A stretch of DNA of 64,000 nt from Tidjanibacter massiliensis. Lineage in GTDB: Bacteria > Bacteroidota > Bacteroidia > Bacteroidales > Rikenellaceae. The notes under the pieces were generated by a model. That model saw only the letters and a list, made by a program, of their open reading frames with translations. It did no database searches and had not been told where the DNA came from. The stretch lies in the NCBI RefSeq assembly GCF_900104605.1, contig NZ_LT629960.1, positions 1,550,001 to 1,614,000 of the forward strand. The letters are read 5' to 3'. Both the position numbers and the translations under genes were made by a program. How positions within the stretch are numbered: the stretch's first letter is position 1; the number at the start of each line of letters is the position of its first letter. Below are positions 19,279-27,145 of this stretch, one piece after another.

Positions 19279-20304
19279 ATGAAAATAGTAGCCGACGACA
19301 AGATACCTTATATCCGCGGCGTATTCGAACCCTACGCCGACATAACCTACCTGCCGGGCAAGGCCATCACGGCCAAAGAGGTCAAGGAGGCGGACGCGCT
19401 TCTGGTTCGCACACGAACCCGCTGCGATGCGGCACTGCTGGCCGGTTCCTCCGTCCGTATGGTCGCCACCGCAACGATAGGCACCGACCACATCGACCTG
19501 CCATGGTGCGCCGCCCACGGGATAAAGGTCGTCTCCGCTCCGGGCTGCAACGCCGGCGGGGTACTCCAATGGGTAGCGGCCGCACTCGCCCGCACGGTCG
19601 GCGAGGCATCTCCCGCCGGTTTGACGCTCGGCATCGTCGGCATCGGCCACGTCGGTTCGCTCGTGGAACAGTATGCCTCCGCATGGGGATTCCGGGTACT
19701 CCGCTCGGACCCGCCGCGCGAAACGGCCGAGAAGCTGGGTCCCGCCGATGGTTACGTACCGCTCGACGAACTGGCCGCGCACTCCGACATCGTTACGTTC
19801 CATGTCCCGCTGCACGCCGAAGGCCCCCATCCTACGGTGCATCTGGCCGGCGAACGTTTTTTCTCCGCCCTCAAGCCGGGAGCGACACTCTTCAACTCTT
19901 CCCGCGGCGGCGTCGTGGACGAAGAGCAATTGAAACGCGCCATGGCAAGCGACCGGTGCGCGTGCCGCATCGATACGTGGGAGAACGAACCGGCCATCGA
20001 CCGCCGGTTGCTGGATGCGGCCCTGTCGGCCACACCGCACATCGCAGGCTACTCCGAACAGGGCAAGGCCAACGCTTCGGCGGCCGTCGTGGCCGCTGCG
20101 GCCAAACACTTCGGCCTCCCGCCGGAAGGATGGTACCCGACCGGCGTGACGCAGGTCGGACGCAGACCGATAAGCTGGGCGGAGATGCGTGCGACCATCA
20201 CGGACTATTTCGACATCGACGGCCAATCACGGACGCTCAAAGCGGCACCGGAACAGTTCGAGACTCTCCGGGAAGAGTACATATTCCGACAGGAGTATTT
20301 CTGA
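19279..20304 (+). CDS. pdxB: 4-phosphoerythronate dehydrogenase
   Basis: 341 residues of the D-2-hydroxyacid dehydrogenase family. The NAD fold has LTLGIVGIGHVGSLVEQ; the catalytic set is Arg in FNSSRGGVVDE, Glu in DTWENEP and His in TPHIAGYS. MKIVADDKIPYI at the start and the C-terminal dimerisation part with ITDYFDIDGQS distinguish PdxB from phosphoglycerate dehydrogenase. It oxidises 4-phospho-D-erythronate in DXP-dependent pyridoxal phosphate synthesis. It follows birA by 64 bases and is closed by a terminator. Other pdx genes are not in the window. Confidence 0.92.
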   Translation: MKIVADDKIPYIRGVFEPYADITYLPGKAITAKEVKEADALLVRTRTRCDAALLAGSSVRMVATATIGTDHIDLPWCAAHGIKVVSAPGCNAGGVLQWVAAALARTVGEASPAGLTLGIVGIGHVGSLVEQYASAWGFRVLRSDPPRETAEKLGPADGYVPLDELAAHSDIVTFHVPLHAEGPHPTVHLAGERFFSALKPGATLFNSSRGGVVDEEQLKRAMASDRCACRIDTWENEPAIDRRLLDAALSATPHIAGYSEQGKANASAAVVAAAAKHFGLPPEGWYPTGVTQVGRRPISWAEMRATITDYFDIDGQSRTLKAAPEQFETLREEYIFRQEYF

Positions 20305-20323
20305 CAGTACAGCCATATGCGAA

Positions 20324-20365
20324 CGATGCGGGGACCGGTGAGGGTCCCCGCATCGTATATACATT
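20324..20365 (+). terminator. Terminator between converging pdxB and a lipoprotein gene
   Basis: CGATGCGGGGACC/GGTCCCCGCATCG is a perfect 13-bp stem (20324-20336 and 20343-20355), followed by TATATACATTTG. The rightward U-tract is broken, but stem strength and position between converging genes support termination of one or both. Confidence 0.7.
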
Positions 20366-20381
20366 TGTGACAGCCGAAACG

Positions 20382-21311
20382 TCACTGCGCCCGCCGAGGG
20401 GTATAGGTACGGTCGTACACCACCTGCTCGCCGGCTTTGAGTACATTGAGCGTCAACGTATAGCTGTCGCTGTGGAACACGGACCTTATCGTCACTTCGC
20501 CGGCGGCAAATCCGGCATCTATACGCGCCTGCTTCTCCCTGTCCTTGTTGTCATTCTCCATATCGGGCGTCTCTTCCGTACCGTCCGTCCACGCAATCAC
20601 GGCGCTGTCGCAGGCAAGCATCAGCGAGTCCCACGTCGTGATATGATGATGCAGCAGCAGGTAGTGCATATAGAAACCGCTGCCGCGCGAAACATCCGCC
20701 CCTTCCGTCTGCAGTATCCTGGCAAGCCTGCCGTCAGTGAACTGGAAGCCCGTCACGATATTCGGCTGACCGGACTGCAGGGGGTCATATACCATACCGA
20801 CCAACGCATCTTCGCCCTGCGCCGTCAGTCCCGGATAGTTGAGCTCCGTCTCCTGCATACTGTCGCCCCAGAAGGAGCGGAGCACATCGCAGGGTACAAC
20901 CTCGATACGGGCCTCGCCGGTCACATCCGCCGACAGAGCCCCCCCGGCATCGGGCGCACCGAATATATACCGTGCGGTACAGCTTATCACATAACTGCCG
21001 GCCGCAGAAGGCGCCCTGAAATCGTACGATTCCACGGTGGGTTCCACCGGAGAGGTACGGGTAACGTCCGCAGCTACCTGCTCCGCAGCCGGACGAATAC
21101 CCCACAAATATTCCACCGAAGAGATGTTATGCCCGTCGGCGGGAATGACGCACGTCGCCGTGAAGGGCTGGCCCGTACCGATACGTTCGCGGTTTACGGT
21201 AACAGGTCCTATGCTCTCGGGGGCCCGACCGTGGTCGGTCAAATCCACAGGCTCGCAGCCGGAGAAGACGATAGCCGCGGCAAAGGCGGCGATATGGATA
21301 AACTGTTTCAT
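20382..21311 (-). CDS. Lipoprotein of unknown function
   Basis: 309 residues. The start at 21311 gives MKQFIHIAAFAAAIVFSGC, a clean lipoprotein signal peptide with lipobox VFSGC, followed by EPVDL. Further in, the chain reads like one or two Ig-like/PKD-type beta-sandwich units (IGTGQPFTATCVIPADGHNISSVEYLWGI; AAGSYVISCTARYIFG), and a C-terminal part with many acidic and polar residues. I recognise no family with confidence. It is transcribed alone from a TATCTTTG box and converges on pdxB. Export by the lipoprotein pathway is clear; function is not. Confidence 0.72.
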   Translation of the reverse strand: MKQFIHIAAFAAAIVFSGCEPVDLTDHGRAPESIGPVTVNRERIGTGQPFTATCVIPADGHNISSVEYLWGIRPAAEQVAADVTRTSPVEPTVESYDFRAPSAAGSYVISCTARYIFGAPDAGGALSADVTGEARIEVVPCDVLRSFWGDSMQETELNYPGLTAQGEDALVGMVYDPLQSGQPNIVTGFQFTDGRLARILQTEGADVSRGSGFYMHYLLLHHHITTWDSLMLACDSAVIAWTDGTEETPDMENDNKDREKQARIDAGFAAGEVTIRSVFHSDSYTLTLNVLKAGEQVVYDRTYTPRRAQ

Positions 21312-21349
21312 ATTCCAATCTTTTAGCAGCTCCCGTCGTTGGGAGAGTG

Positions 21350-21357
21350 CAAAGATA
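21350..21357 (-). promoter_or_regulatory. -7 box of the lipoprotein gene
   Basis: The minus strand reads TATCTTTG, 39 bases upstream of the start at 21311. A -33 element is not evident. Confidence 0.5.
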
Positions 21358-21429
21358 TTCAAAAAACCGTACATACGTATAAACGATTGCAGACACGGCC
21401 ACCCGTTCGCCTGCAGCCGACCGCTTCCA

Positions 21430-21462
21430 TTGCCGCAAATCGGAAGGAAGTTCGTATCTTTG
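21430..21462 (+). promoter_or_regulatory. Promoter of fabI
   Basis: TATCTTTG at 21455-21462 with TTG at 21430-21432 (22-base spacer, slightly long). The fabI start is 27 bases downstream of the -7 box. Confidence 0.55.
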
Positions 21463-21488
21463 CGTACATTCAATCAATACGGAAACTT

Positions 21489-22352
21489 ATGCCTTACAAT
21501 CTGCTGAAAGGAAAACGCGGCCTGATATTCGGTGCCCTCAACGACAAATCCATCGCATGGAAGGTAGCCGAACGCGCCCGCGAAGAGGGCGCGGAGCTGG
21601 TACTGACCAATACTCCGGTCTCCATCCGCATGGGCAACATCGACGAACTCGCCCAGCGGTGCGGAGCCGTCGTGATACCCGCCGACGCCACCAGCGTCGA
21701 AGACCTCGAAAACCTCGTGACGAAAGGGATGGAACACCTCGGTGGAAAATTCGATTTCGTCCTGCACTCGATAGGCATGTCGCCCAACGTACGCAAAGGA
21801 CGGACTTACGACGACCTCGATTACGACTACTACCACAAGACGGTGGATATCTCGGCCATCTCGTTCCACAAGGTGATACAGACGTGCCGCAAGTTCGACG
21901 CCATCGAGGAGTGGGGTTCGGTCGTGGCGCTGACCTACATAGCCGCCCAGCGCACGCTGTACGGCTACAACGACATGGCCGACGCCAAAGCGATGCTCGA
22001 ATCCATCGCCCGCAGCTTCGGCTATATCTACGGCCGGGAAAAGAACATCCGTATCAACACGGTCTCGCAGTCACCCACTCCCACGACCGCCGGCAGCGGA
22101 GTGATGGGTCTCGAAAACCTGATGGATTTCGCCGAACGCATGTCGCCGCTGGGCAACGCCACCGCGGCGGAGTGCGCCGACTACATCATTACGCTCTTCT
22201 CCGACCTCACGCGGAAAGTCACCATGCAGAACCTCTACCACGACGGAGGATACTCCAGCATGGGCATGAGCATGCAGGCGATGCACATCTACAACGAGGG
22301 TCTCGAATACCGCGACGTCAAGAACGACAAGTCGCGCCGCCGCAACAAATAG
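21489..22352 (+). CDS. fabI: NADH-dependent enoyl-ACP reductase
   Basis: 287 residues of the short-chain dehydrogenase fold. The start MPYNLLKGKRGLIFGALNDKSIAWKVAE has the modified glycine-rich motif of FabI (GxxxxxSIAW); HSIGMSPN and VVALTYIAAQRTLYGYNDMADAKAMLE include the catalytic Tyr-x6-Lys (Tyr in YGYNDM, Lys in DAKAM). It reduces trans-2-enoyl-ACP in the last step of each fatty-acid elongation cycle and is the target of triclosan-type inhibitors. It is monocistronic, with promoter and terminator. The frame is open upstream, but the promoter lies inside that stretch, so 21489 is the start. Confidence 0.94.
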   Translation: MPYNLLKGKRGLIFGALNDKSIAWKVAERAREEGAELVLTNTPVSIRMGNIDELAQRCGAVVIPADATSVEDLENLVTKGMEHLGGKFDFVLHSIGMSPNVRKGRTYDDLDYDYYHKTVDISAISFHKVIQTCRKFDAIEEWGSVVALTYIAAQRTLYGYNDMADAKAMLESIARSFGYIYGREKNIRINTVSQSPTPTTAGSGVMGLENLMDFAERMSPLGNATAAECADYIITLFSDLTRKVTMQNLYHDGGYSSMGMSMQAMHIYNEGLEYRDVKNDKSRRRNK

Positions 22353-22374
22353 AAGACGCCCGCCACAAACGCAT

Positions 22375-22402
22375 GGGGGAGAGGTTTCGGCCTCCCCCTT
22401 GA
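22375..22402 (+). terminator. Hairpin after fabI
   Basis: GGGGGAG/CTCCCCC (22375-22381 and 22392-22398) with a ten-base loop, followed by TTGATGT. Only a short U-tract, 22 bases after the stop. Confidence 0.5.
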
Positions 22403-22461
22403 TGTCATACGACTATACCGGCCTCTCTTCCCCGCCTTATGGCGACAGAAACCCGGCAGCA

Positions 22462-22508
22462 AGCAAACAACAAGCCGCGCAGGCTGTCGTAAGACAACCT
22501 GCGCGGCT
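22462..22508 (-). terminator. Terminator of tRNA-Pro
   Basis: A 16-bp stem (22473-22488 with 22493-22508, one G-T pair) directly follows the tRNA 3' end on the minus strand and continues TGTTGTTTGC. Confidence 0.75.
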
Positions 22509-22511
22509 CCG

Positions 22512-22586
22512 TCGGGATGACTGGACTCGAACCAGCGACCTTTGGTCCCCCAGACCAACATTCTAACCGGACTGAACTACATCCCG
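22512..22586 (-). tRNA. tRNA-Pro, anticodon GGG
   Basis: On the minus strand a 75-nt cloverleaf can be drawn: acceptor CGGGATG/CATCCCG, D arm GTTC...GAAT, anticodon arm TTGGT-CTGGGGG-ACCAA and T arm CTGG-TTCGAGT-CCAG. Anticodon GGG (genomic 22549-22551 reads CCC on the plus strand) makes it tRNA-Pro. The discriminator base is A; the CCA end is not encoded. It has its own consensus promoter and terminator. Confidence 0.95.
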
Positions 22587-22601
22587 CCTTCAATCGAGGT
22601 G

Positions 22602-22633
22602 CAAATATATCCTATTTTTTATAAAAAAGCAAA
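22602..22633 (-). promoter_or_regulatory. Consensus promoter of tRNA-Pro
   Basis: On the minus strand TTTG (22630-22633), a 20-base AT-rich spacer and TATATTTG (22602-22609), ending 15 bases before the mature tRNA 5' end. This is the best promoter match in the window. Confidence 0.8.
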
Positions 22634-22776
22634 AAATAAAAAAGTTCCTGCCGCAAAAGAATCCGTTTTTGGATTGGTTTTTGTTCGTACATCCCTGTCG
22701 CACGGAAGGTTGCAGGACACCCATCATGCGGCACCGCAATATTTTACGCAAGGTCTCACACGCAAAATTTCCGCTT

Positions 22777-23892
22777 ATGGCAGAACTCGACGACACCATC
22801 CGCAAGAACAACCTGTTTTTCCGGCAGCTCCTCTTCCTGTCGGTACTGATACTGATGGGAGTAGTCATGCTCAGGGAGCTCTCCTTCATAATAGGTTCCT
22901 TCCTCGGGGCCATTACGCTCTACATCGTGTTCCGTCCTCTGCAATACCGGCTCATCGACCGGTACCGATGGCGTCCATGGCTCGCCTCGCTGCTGCTCGT
23001 GTTTCTCGCACTGCTCGTACTCGCGGGACTGCTTTTCGGCGTATTCCGGGTCGTATCCGCCGAAATCATCAACATCGACTTCAAAAGCCTGCTCTCCGGG
23101 CTCGACAACGTGGTGGAGAAGATAAACCGGGAACTGCCGTTCAACCTCATCCCGGCCTCCTACCTATCCGACTCGTCGGCCTACCTGACGAAAGCGGCGG
23201 GTTCCATCATCAACACCACGTACAGCTTCGTCATCAACATCCTGTTCACCATCATCATCCTCTATTTCATGCTGGCCAACGCCCGGACGCTGGAGCGCCG
23301 CCTCGGCCGCTACAATCCGTTCAAGGGCGACAGCCGTGCAGTGGTGACGAAAGAGGTATCCGATATCATCTACAGCAACGCAGTCGGCATCCCCATCATC
23401 ATGCTCGGCCAGGGATTGACCGCCGCCCTGATTTACTGGCTCTTCGGAATCCAGCATATCGCCTTTTGGGCCTTCCTTACCGCCATCGCCGGATTGATAC
23501 CGGTCGTCGGCTCCATCATCGTCAGCGTGCCGCTGGGTATCTCCATCATCATGCAGGGACATCTGTGGCAAGGTATTCTACTGATGCTCTGCGGCATGCT
23601 GGTCATCGCCAACGTAGATAACCTCATCAGGATATTCCTCAATAAGAAGATGACCGACACGCATCCGCTGATAGTCATATTCGGCGTCTTCATGGGGATT
23701 CCCCTGTTCGGTTTCTGGGGTATCATATTCGGCCCGCTCCTCATATCCATCTTCCTGCTGCTCATAAAGATATACTATCACGAATTCAAACTGATGACAC
23801 CGCAGGAGATAAAGGAGGAACGGATGGACGAGCTTTCGGCCAAAAGCGGCCAGGGACGCAAGGGGCTGCGATTCGGCAAACGGAGAAAGTGA
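22777..23892 (+). CDS. AI-2E family transporter
   Basis: 371 residues with the eight-helix layout of the AI-2E transporter family (PF01594): two pairs of helices at the N-terminus (FFRQLLFLSVLILMGVVMLRELSFIIGSFLGAITLYIVF), an amphipathic middle, then IIMLGQGLTAALIYWLFGIQHIAFWAFLTAIAGLIPVVGSIIVSVPLG and PLFGFWGIIFGPLLISIFLLLIKIY. The family name comes from TqsA/YdiK; members move diverse small molecules or sodium, so autoinducer transport should not be assumed. The start MAELDDTIRKNN at 22777 is preferred; the frame is open upstream. It is divergent from tRNA-Pro. Confidence 0.85.
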   Translation: MAELDDTIRKNNLFFRQLLFLSVLILMGVVMLRELSFIIGSFLGAITLYIVFRPLQYRLIDRYRWRPWLASLLLVFLALLVLAGLLFGVFRVVSAEIINIDFKSLLSGLDNVVEKINRELPFNLIPASYLSDSSAYLTKAAGSIINTTYSFVINILFTIIILYFMLANARTLERRLGRYNPFKGDSRAVVTKEVSDIIYSNAVGIPIIMLGQGLTAALIYWLFGIQHIAFWAFLTAIAGLIPVVGSIIVSVPLGISIIMQGHLWQGILLMLCGMLVIANVDNLIRIFLNKKMTDTHPLIVIFGVFMGIPLFGFWGIIFGPLLISIFLLLIKIYYHEFKLMTPQEIKEERMDELSAKSGQGRKGLRFGKRRK

Positions 23893-23919
23893 TGCCCGCC
23901 GTCGGTCTGCGAAGACGGC

Positions 23920-24615
23920 TCACTTTATCTGCCGATAGGATACAAGCCAATAATCATCGTCGTATCCTGTCCGGCAGACCGTCATCGTCGAAGTGGAGTA
24001 CGTCAGGTTGTTGATATAGTTCTTATCCCCCTGTTCGCTGCCATTAAGCAACAGGTACCTCTCATTCAGAAAGTCGTCGAGCTGTGCCGTCTTATCCTTG
24101 CCGACGGTAATGTTGGCAGCGACCAGCCGGTTATTGGAGTCGAATTCATACGATTTGAACGAATTCACCGAAGAGACGAGGTCGTACGTCAATACGTTGT
24201 TCTCCATCTTGTCCGGCAAACCGAGACGATTGACCACCTGTTCCCGGGTCATGTTCCAGCTCAGGTCTTCCATCGGTTCGTCGTACAGGTCGGAACGCCC
24301 CCGGACTGTCACGGAAACCGATGCGTTGTTGGCCGTGATGCGCGTCTGGCCGATTCGCAGACCCGATATGCGTCCCCTCTCCACGGTGGCAACGAATTCG
24401 TTGTCGCTGCGCCACGCCACATTATCGGGGTCGCCTGTCTCCACATAGACAATCTGCGTATCGCCCGTACGCATTTCGAGCGCATACTTGTCCAGCGTGA
24501 TATTGTTGTAATTGCTCTCTTGCTTGCACCCGGCCAGCAGCACTGCGGGCAGTGCTGCCAGCGTCAATACGAACTTTCTCATGCCCATGCCTGATATACG
24601 ATATTCGTTCTTCAT
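23920..24615 (-). CDS. Lipoprotein with bacterial Ig-like (BIG2) domain
   Basis: 231 residues at most. The signal peptide MRKFVLTLAALPAVLLAGC ends in a canonical lipobox. Residues after the Cys (about 35-105) read as a BIG2 unit (ALEMRTGDTQIVYVETGDPDNVAWRSDNEFVATVERGRISGLRIGQTRITA), a calcium/adhesion-type beta-sandwich common on outer-membrane lipoproteins. The last 120 residues (MTREQVVNRLGLPDKMENNVLTYD...) resemble a small SmpA/BamE-like fold in rhythm, but I cannot confirm that. Starts at 24615, 24588 or 24582 all keep the signal peptide. Transcribed alone, converging with the AI-2E gene. Confidence 0.72.
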   Translation of the reverse strand: MKNEYRISGMGMRKFVLTLAALPAVLLAGCKQESNYNNITLDKYALEMRTGDTQIVYVETGDPDNVAWRSDNEFVATVERGRISGLRIGQTRITANNASVSVTVRGRSDLYDEPMEDLSWNMTREQVVNRLGLPDKMENNVLTYDLVSSVNSFKSYEFDSNNRLVAANITVGKDKTAQLDDFLNERYLLLNGSEQGDKNYINNLTYSTSTMTVCRTGYDDDYWLVSYRQIK

Positions 24616-24689
24616 TTTTCTCTGCTTTATCCCTAAGACGCCGGAAACAACCTCTTTGTTGCATACTCCGCCGAAAAAACCTCTTTCCG

Positions 24690-24697
24690 CAAATTTA
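24690..24697 (-). promoter_or_regulatory. -7 box of the Ig-like lipoprotein gene
   Basis: TAAATTTG on the minus strand, 75 bases upstream of the gene start. No good -33 element. Confidence 0.45.
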
Positions 24698-24782
24698 TCA
24701 AATTTTACTTAAAAGCGGGGCGCTTTCCCGTTTTATTGTGCTCCGGCCCGCCGGGGCAGACGGCCGCCAGCGTCCGGACCGA

Positions 24783-24812
24783 TAAAAAGAGCCGCCCCGG
24801 TCAGGGAACGGC
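24783..24812 (-). terminator. Terminator of hpf
   Basis: Minus strand GCCGTTCC/GGGGCGGC-type stem (24791-24799 with 24804-24812, two G-T pairs) followed by TCTTTTTAT, 26 bases after the hpf stop. Confidence 0.75.
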
Positions 24813-24837
24813 CCATGCCTGCGTGGCTGTCAGGAGA

Positions 24838-25134
24838 TTATTTGGCGTAACGTTCCTTGTGTTTCTCTATCTGCTTCTTCAGCGCATCTATGGCATTGTC
24901 CACCGACTCCTCGAAACTTTTGCTGCGGGCTTCCGCCACCAGGTCGTCACCGGGAACCTCTATCCGGATAATGGCCACCTTGTTACCTTTCTCGTTGTCC
25001 TTGTCGAGTTTGAGGATGACATCGGCCCCTGTCGCACGCTCTATGAAACGGTCGAGTTTAGCCATTTTTGCCTCTACGAATTCGATGAGCTTCCTGTCGG
25101 CATCGAATTTAACTGCCTGAATCTGTACGTTCAT
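24838..25134 (-). CDS. hpf: Short-form ribosome hibernation-promoting factor (HPF/RaiA family)
   Basis: 98 residues, the whole length of the short HPF/YfiA fold (beta-alpha-beta-beta-beta-alpha), starting MNVQIQAVKFDADRKLIEFVEAKMAKLDRF and ending in a lysine-rich helix. Such proteins sit in the ribosome decoding channel and store ribosomes as inactive 100S or 70S forms in slow growth. The long-form C-terminal dimerisation domain is absent. The start is firm because AGGAGGA (25141-25147) lies six bases before the ATG, an unusually strong Shine-Dalgarno sequence for this phylum. It follows the Xer recombinase gene by 94 bases and has its own terminator. Confidence 0.9.
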   Translation of the reverse strand: MNVQIQAVKFDADRKLIEFVEAKMAKLDRFIERATGADVILKLDKDNEKGNKVAIIRIEVPGDDLVAEARSKSFEESVDNAIDALKKQIEKHKERYAK

Positions 25135-25140
25135 AACTAA

Positions 25141-25147
25141 TCCTCCT
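25141..25147 (-). promoter_or_regulatory. Strong Shine-Dalgarno site of hpf
   Basis: AGGAGGA on the minus strand, six bases before the hpf ATG. It fixes the start and stands out because most genes here lack such a site. Confidence 0.7.
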
Positions 25148-25228
25148 AACTTTAAAGCACCCGAAGGCGCCGTTTATCTTTTCGGTACAGGCTTCCGGCC
25201 CGACCGGTTCTCTCCTGCAGAGACGGCA

Positions 25229-26143
25229 TCACTTGCGGTTCCCGCGGGGGTGTGCGCCGGCATAAACCTCTTTCAACTGCGCAATGCTGTTGTGGGTATA
25301 GACCTGCGTGGCATTCAGGGAACCGTGCCCCAACAACTCCTGTATCTCCCGCAAATCCGCCCCACCGTTCATCAGGTGGGTAGCGAACGTGTGCCGCAGG
25401 ACGTGCGGACTCCGCTTACCTTGTACTCCGAGCGCCGTCAGCTCCCCGCGCACGATACGGTAAACCTCCGTTCTCGAAATCCGCCTCCCTTGCTCTGTTA
25501 AAAATAACGCTTTTTCTCCGGATTTGCAAATATCGTCCCGTTTTATCGCTGCCATATATTCGAACAACCGCCGCCTCAGTTCCGGGACGACGGGCACCAT
25601 CCTTTCCCGGTCGCCCTTCCCCGTCACATGCAGTTCACGGAACTCCGGACCGAAATCGGTCCGGTCTATCGCAATCAGCTCCGCAAGCCTTATCCCCGTA
25701 GCGTACAAAAAGAGTACCACCAATGCGTCGCGCATACTGCGGAAATCCGTCGCCTCCTCCATCTCGGCCGACAATTCGCCGACAAGCGCCGCCATCCGCC
25801 CCTCCGGTATAAACGACGGGAGCAGGGCAGGCGTCTTGAGCGACGAGACTTTCGCAAAGGGATTCCCCGCAACAATCCCCTCCCGCAGCAGGTATTTGAA
25901 GAAAGAGCTGCAGGCGGAGAGCATCCGGTTGATACTCGACGGCTTCAGCCCGCTTTCCGAAAGCGCCACTATCCACTCTCGAATATCGTCGGCAGTCAGC
26001 AGCGACGGGTCGAACGTTCCCTCCTCCGTCCCGAGAAAATCGAGCAGCATCCCGATGTCGCGACGGTAGCTCTTCACCGTATTGGGCGAATAGCGCCTGA
26101 CGCGCTCTATGTAGGCGAGATATGCTTCCGCGAGGTCGGTCAT
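25229..26143 (-). CDS. Tyrosine recombinase of the XerC/XerD family
   Basis: 304 residues. N-terminal SAM-like core-binding domain (AYLAYIERVRRYSPNTVKSYRRDIGMLLDFL; SSINRMLSACSSFFKYL) and C-terminal catalytic domain with Arg in YATGIRLAELIAI, HxLRHTFATHL, LLGHGSLNATQVYTH and the nucleophile Tyr in QVYTH. Length and spacing are those of Xer proteins that resolve chromosome dimers at dif. Neighbourhood with hpf fits a housekeeping Xer and not a mobile integrase; no att-like repeats are seen. XerC and XerD cannot be told apart by eye. The leader upstream can fold into nested hairpins. Confidence 0.9.
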   Translation of the reverse strand: MTDLAEAYLAYIERVRRYSPNTVKSYRRDIGMLLDFLGTEEGTFDPSLLTADDIREWIVALSESGLKPSSINRMLSACSSFFKYLLREGIVAGNPFAKVSSLKTPALLPSFIPEGRMAALVGELSAEMEEATDFRSMRDALVVLFLYATGIRLAELIAIDRTDFGPEFRELHVTGKGDRERMVPVVPELRRRLFEYMAAIKRDDICKSGEKALFLTEQGRRISRTEVYRIVRGELTALGVQGKRSPHVLRHTFATHLMNGGADLREIQELLGHGSLNATQVYTHNSIAQLKEVYAGAHPRGNRK

Positions 26144-26164
26144 GACAAAAAAGATTAAACAGAA

Positions 26165-26239
26165 CCCCTGTCGGCACGCTTACGGACGCGAAGCATCCGT
26201 AAGAACGCCCCTCTTTTTACAGGATAACGGCAACAGGGG
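26165..26239 (-). other. Nested inverted repeats in the xer leader
   Basis: Outer arms CCCCTGT (26165-26171) and ACAGGGG (26233-26239) enclose an inner hairpin CTTACGGA/TCCGTAAG (26179-26186 and 26196-26203). It lies between the DPM1-like gene and the recombinase gene. No U-tract follows, so a plain terminator is unlikely; it may be a structured leader. Confidence 0.4.
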
Positions 26240-26278
26240 CCGTATATTTCATCCGCCGCGTTTTTTACCGCAGACGCA

Positions 26279-27004
26279 TCAGGGTCGGACGGCTGGTCGT
26301 ATCTTACGGAAACGCAGCTTTATCACCCCCCAGAACGCTTCTCCGAAGATGCCGCTGCTCATCTTCGACACCCCGGCCGTGCGGTCCATGAAGATGATGG
26401 AAACCTCCCGGATACTGAAACCGAGACGCCATGCCGTATATTTCATCTCTATCTGGAAACCGTAGCCTTTCATCTGTACCGCATCGAGGTCGATGGCTTC
26501 CAGCACCTCGCGGGAATAGCAGACGAATCCGGCCGTTGCGTCGCGGACGGGCATTCCCGTCACGGTACGCACATACGACGAGGCACAGTAGGACATCAGC
26601 AACCGCGACATGGGCCAGTTCACCACGTTCACCCCCTGTATGTAACGCGAACCCACCACGACGTCCGCCCCGCCGAGAGCGGCACGGTAAAGGCGCAGCA
26701 GGTCGTCCGGATTGTGCGAAAAGTCGCAGTCCATCTCAAACACGTAGTCGTACCCTTCGGCAAGCGCCCATCGGAAGCCCGTCAGGTAGGCGGTACCCAG
26801 GCCGAGTTTGCCGGAACGCTCCAATAGAAAGAGCCTGCCGGGAAACTCCGCCTGTCTGCCGCGCACGATATCGGCCGTCCCGTCGGGCGAGGCATCGTCG
26901 ATGACGAGCAGGTCGAACGCTTCCGGCAACGAAAAAACCTTGTCAATCATGGCCGACACGTTCTCCCTTTCAAGATAGGTCGGTATTATCACGAGTTTTC
27001 GCAT
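26279..27004 (-). CDS. Polyprenol monophosphomannose synthase-like glycosyltransferase
   Basis: 241 residues. The family 2 GT-A domain starts KLVIIPTYLERENV, with LLVIDDASPDGTAD, the metal site DCDFSHNPDDL and GSRYIQGVNVVNWPMSR, the signature of DPM1-type enzymes. It lacks C-terminal membrane helices, like short DPM1 proteins that attach peripherally. It would move mannose (or another hexose) from GDP/UDP-sugar to undecaprenyl phosphate for use by membrane mannosyltransferases, for example in O-glycosylation. Transcribed leftward from a TAAGTTTG box, with the Xer gene 135 bases downstream. Confidence 0.88.
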   Translation of the reverse strand: MRKLVIIPTYLERENVSAMIDKVFSLPEAFDLLVIDDASPDGTADIVRGRQAEFPGRLFLLERSGKLGLGTAYLTGFRWALAEGYDYVFEMDCDFSHNPDDLLRLYRAALGGADVVVGSRYIQGVNVVNWPMSRLLMSYCASSYVRTVTGMPVRDATAGFVCYSREVLEAIDLDAVQMKGYGFQIEMKYTAWRLGFSIREVSIIFMDRTAGVSKMSSGIFGEAFWGVIKLRFRKIRPAVRP

Positions 27005-27037
27005 GTATGGTCAAGCTATTGGTCAGTTCCCCGAAGA

Positions 27038-27045
27038 CAAACTTA
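27038..27045 (-). promoter_or_regulatory. -7 box of the DPM1-like gene
   Basis: TAAGTTTG on the minus strand, 34 bases upstream of the start at 27004. Confidence 0.45.
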
Positions 27046-27145
27046 CGGAAAATCGCCGGAATAAACGAACGCAAACTCGGGAAATAATACCCGGCCGCCG
27101 TTCGACCGGACATCCGCCGCCGGCTCCTTCCGCCGGCCCTCCTCC

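Noticed and set aside
22462-22508. A second tRNA or structured RNA next to tRNA-Pro
   Set aside because: The hairpin has no tRNA arms; its position and 16-bp stem fit the tRNA terminator.
22777-23892. Quorum-sensing autoinducer-2 exporter as the function of the AI-2E family gene
   Set aside because: The family name covers transporters with different substrates; nothing in the sequence or neighbourhood points to AI-2.
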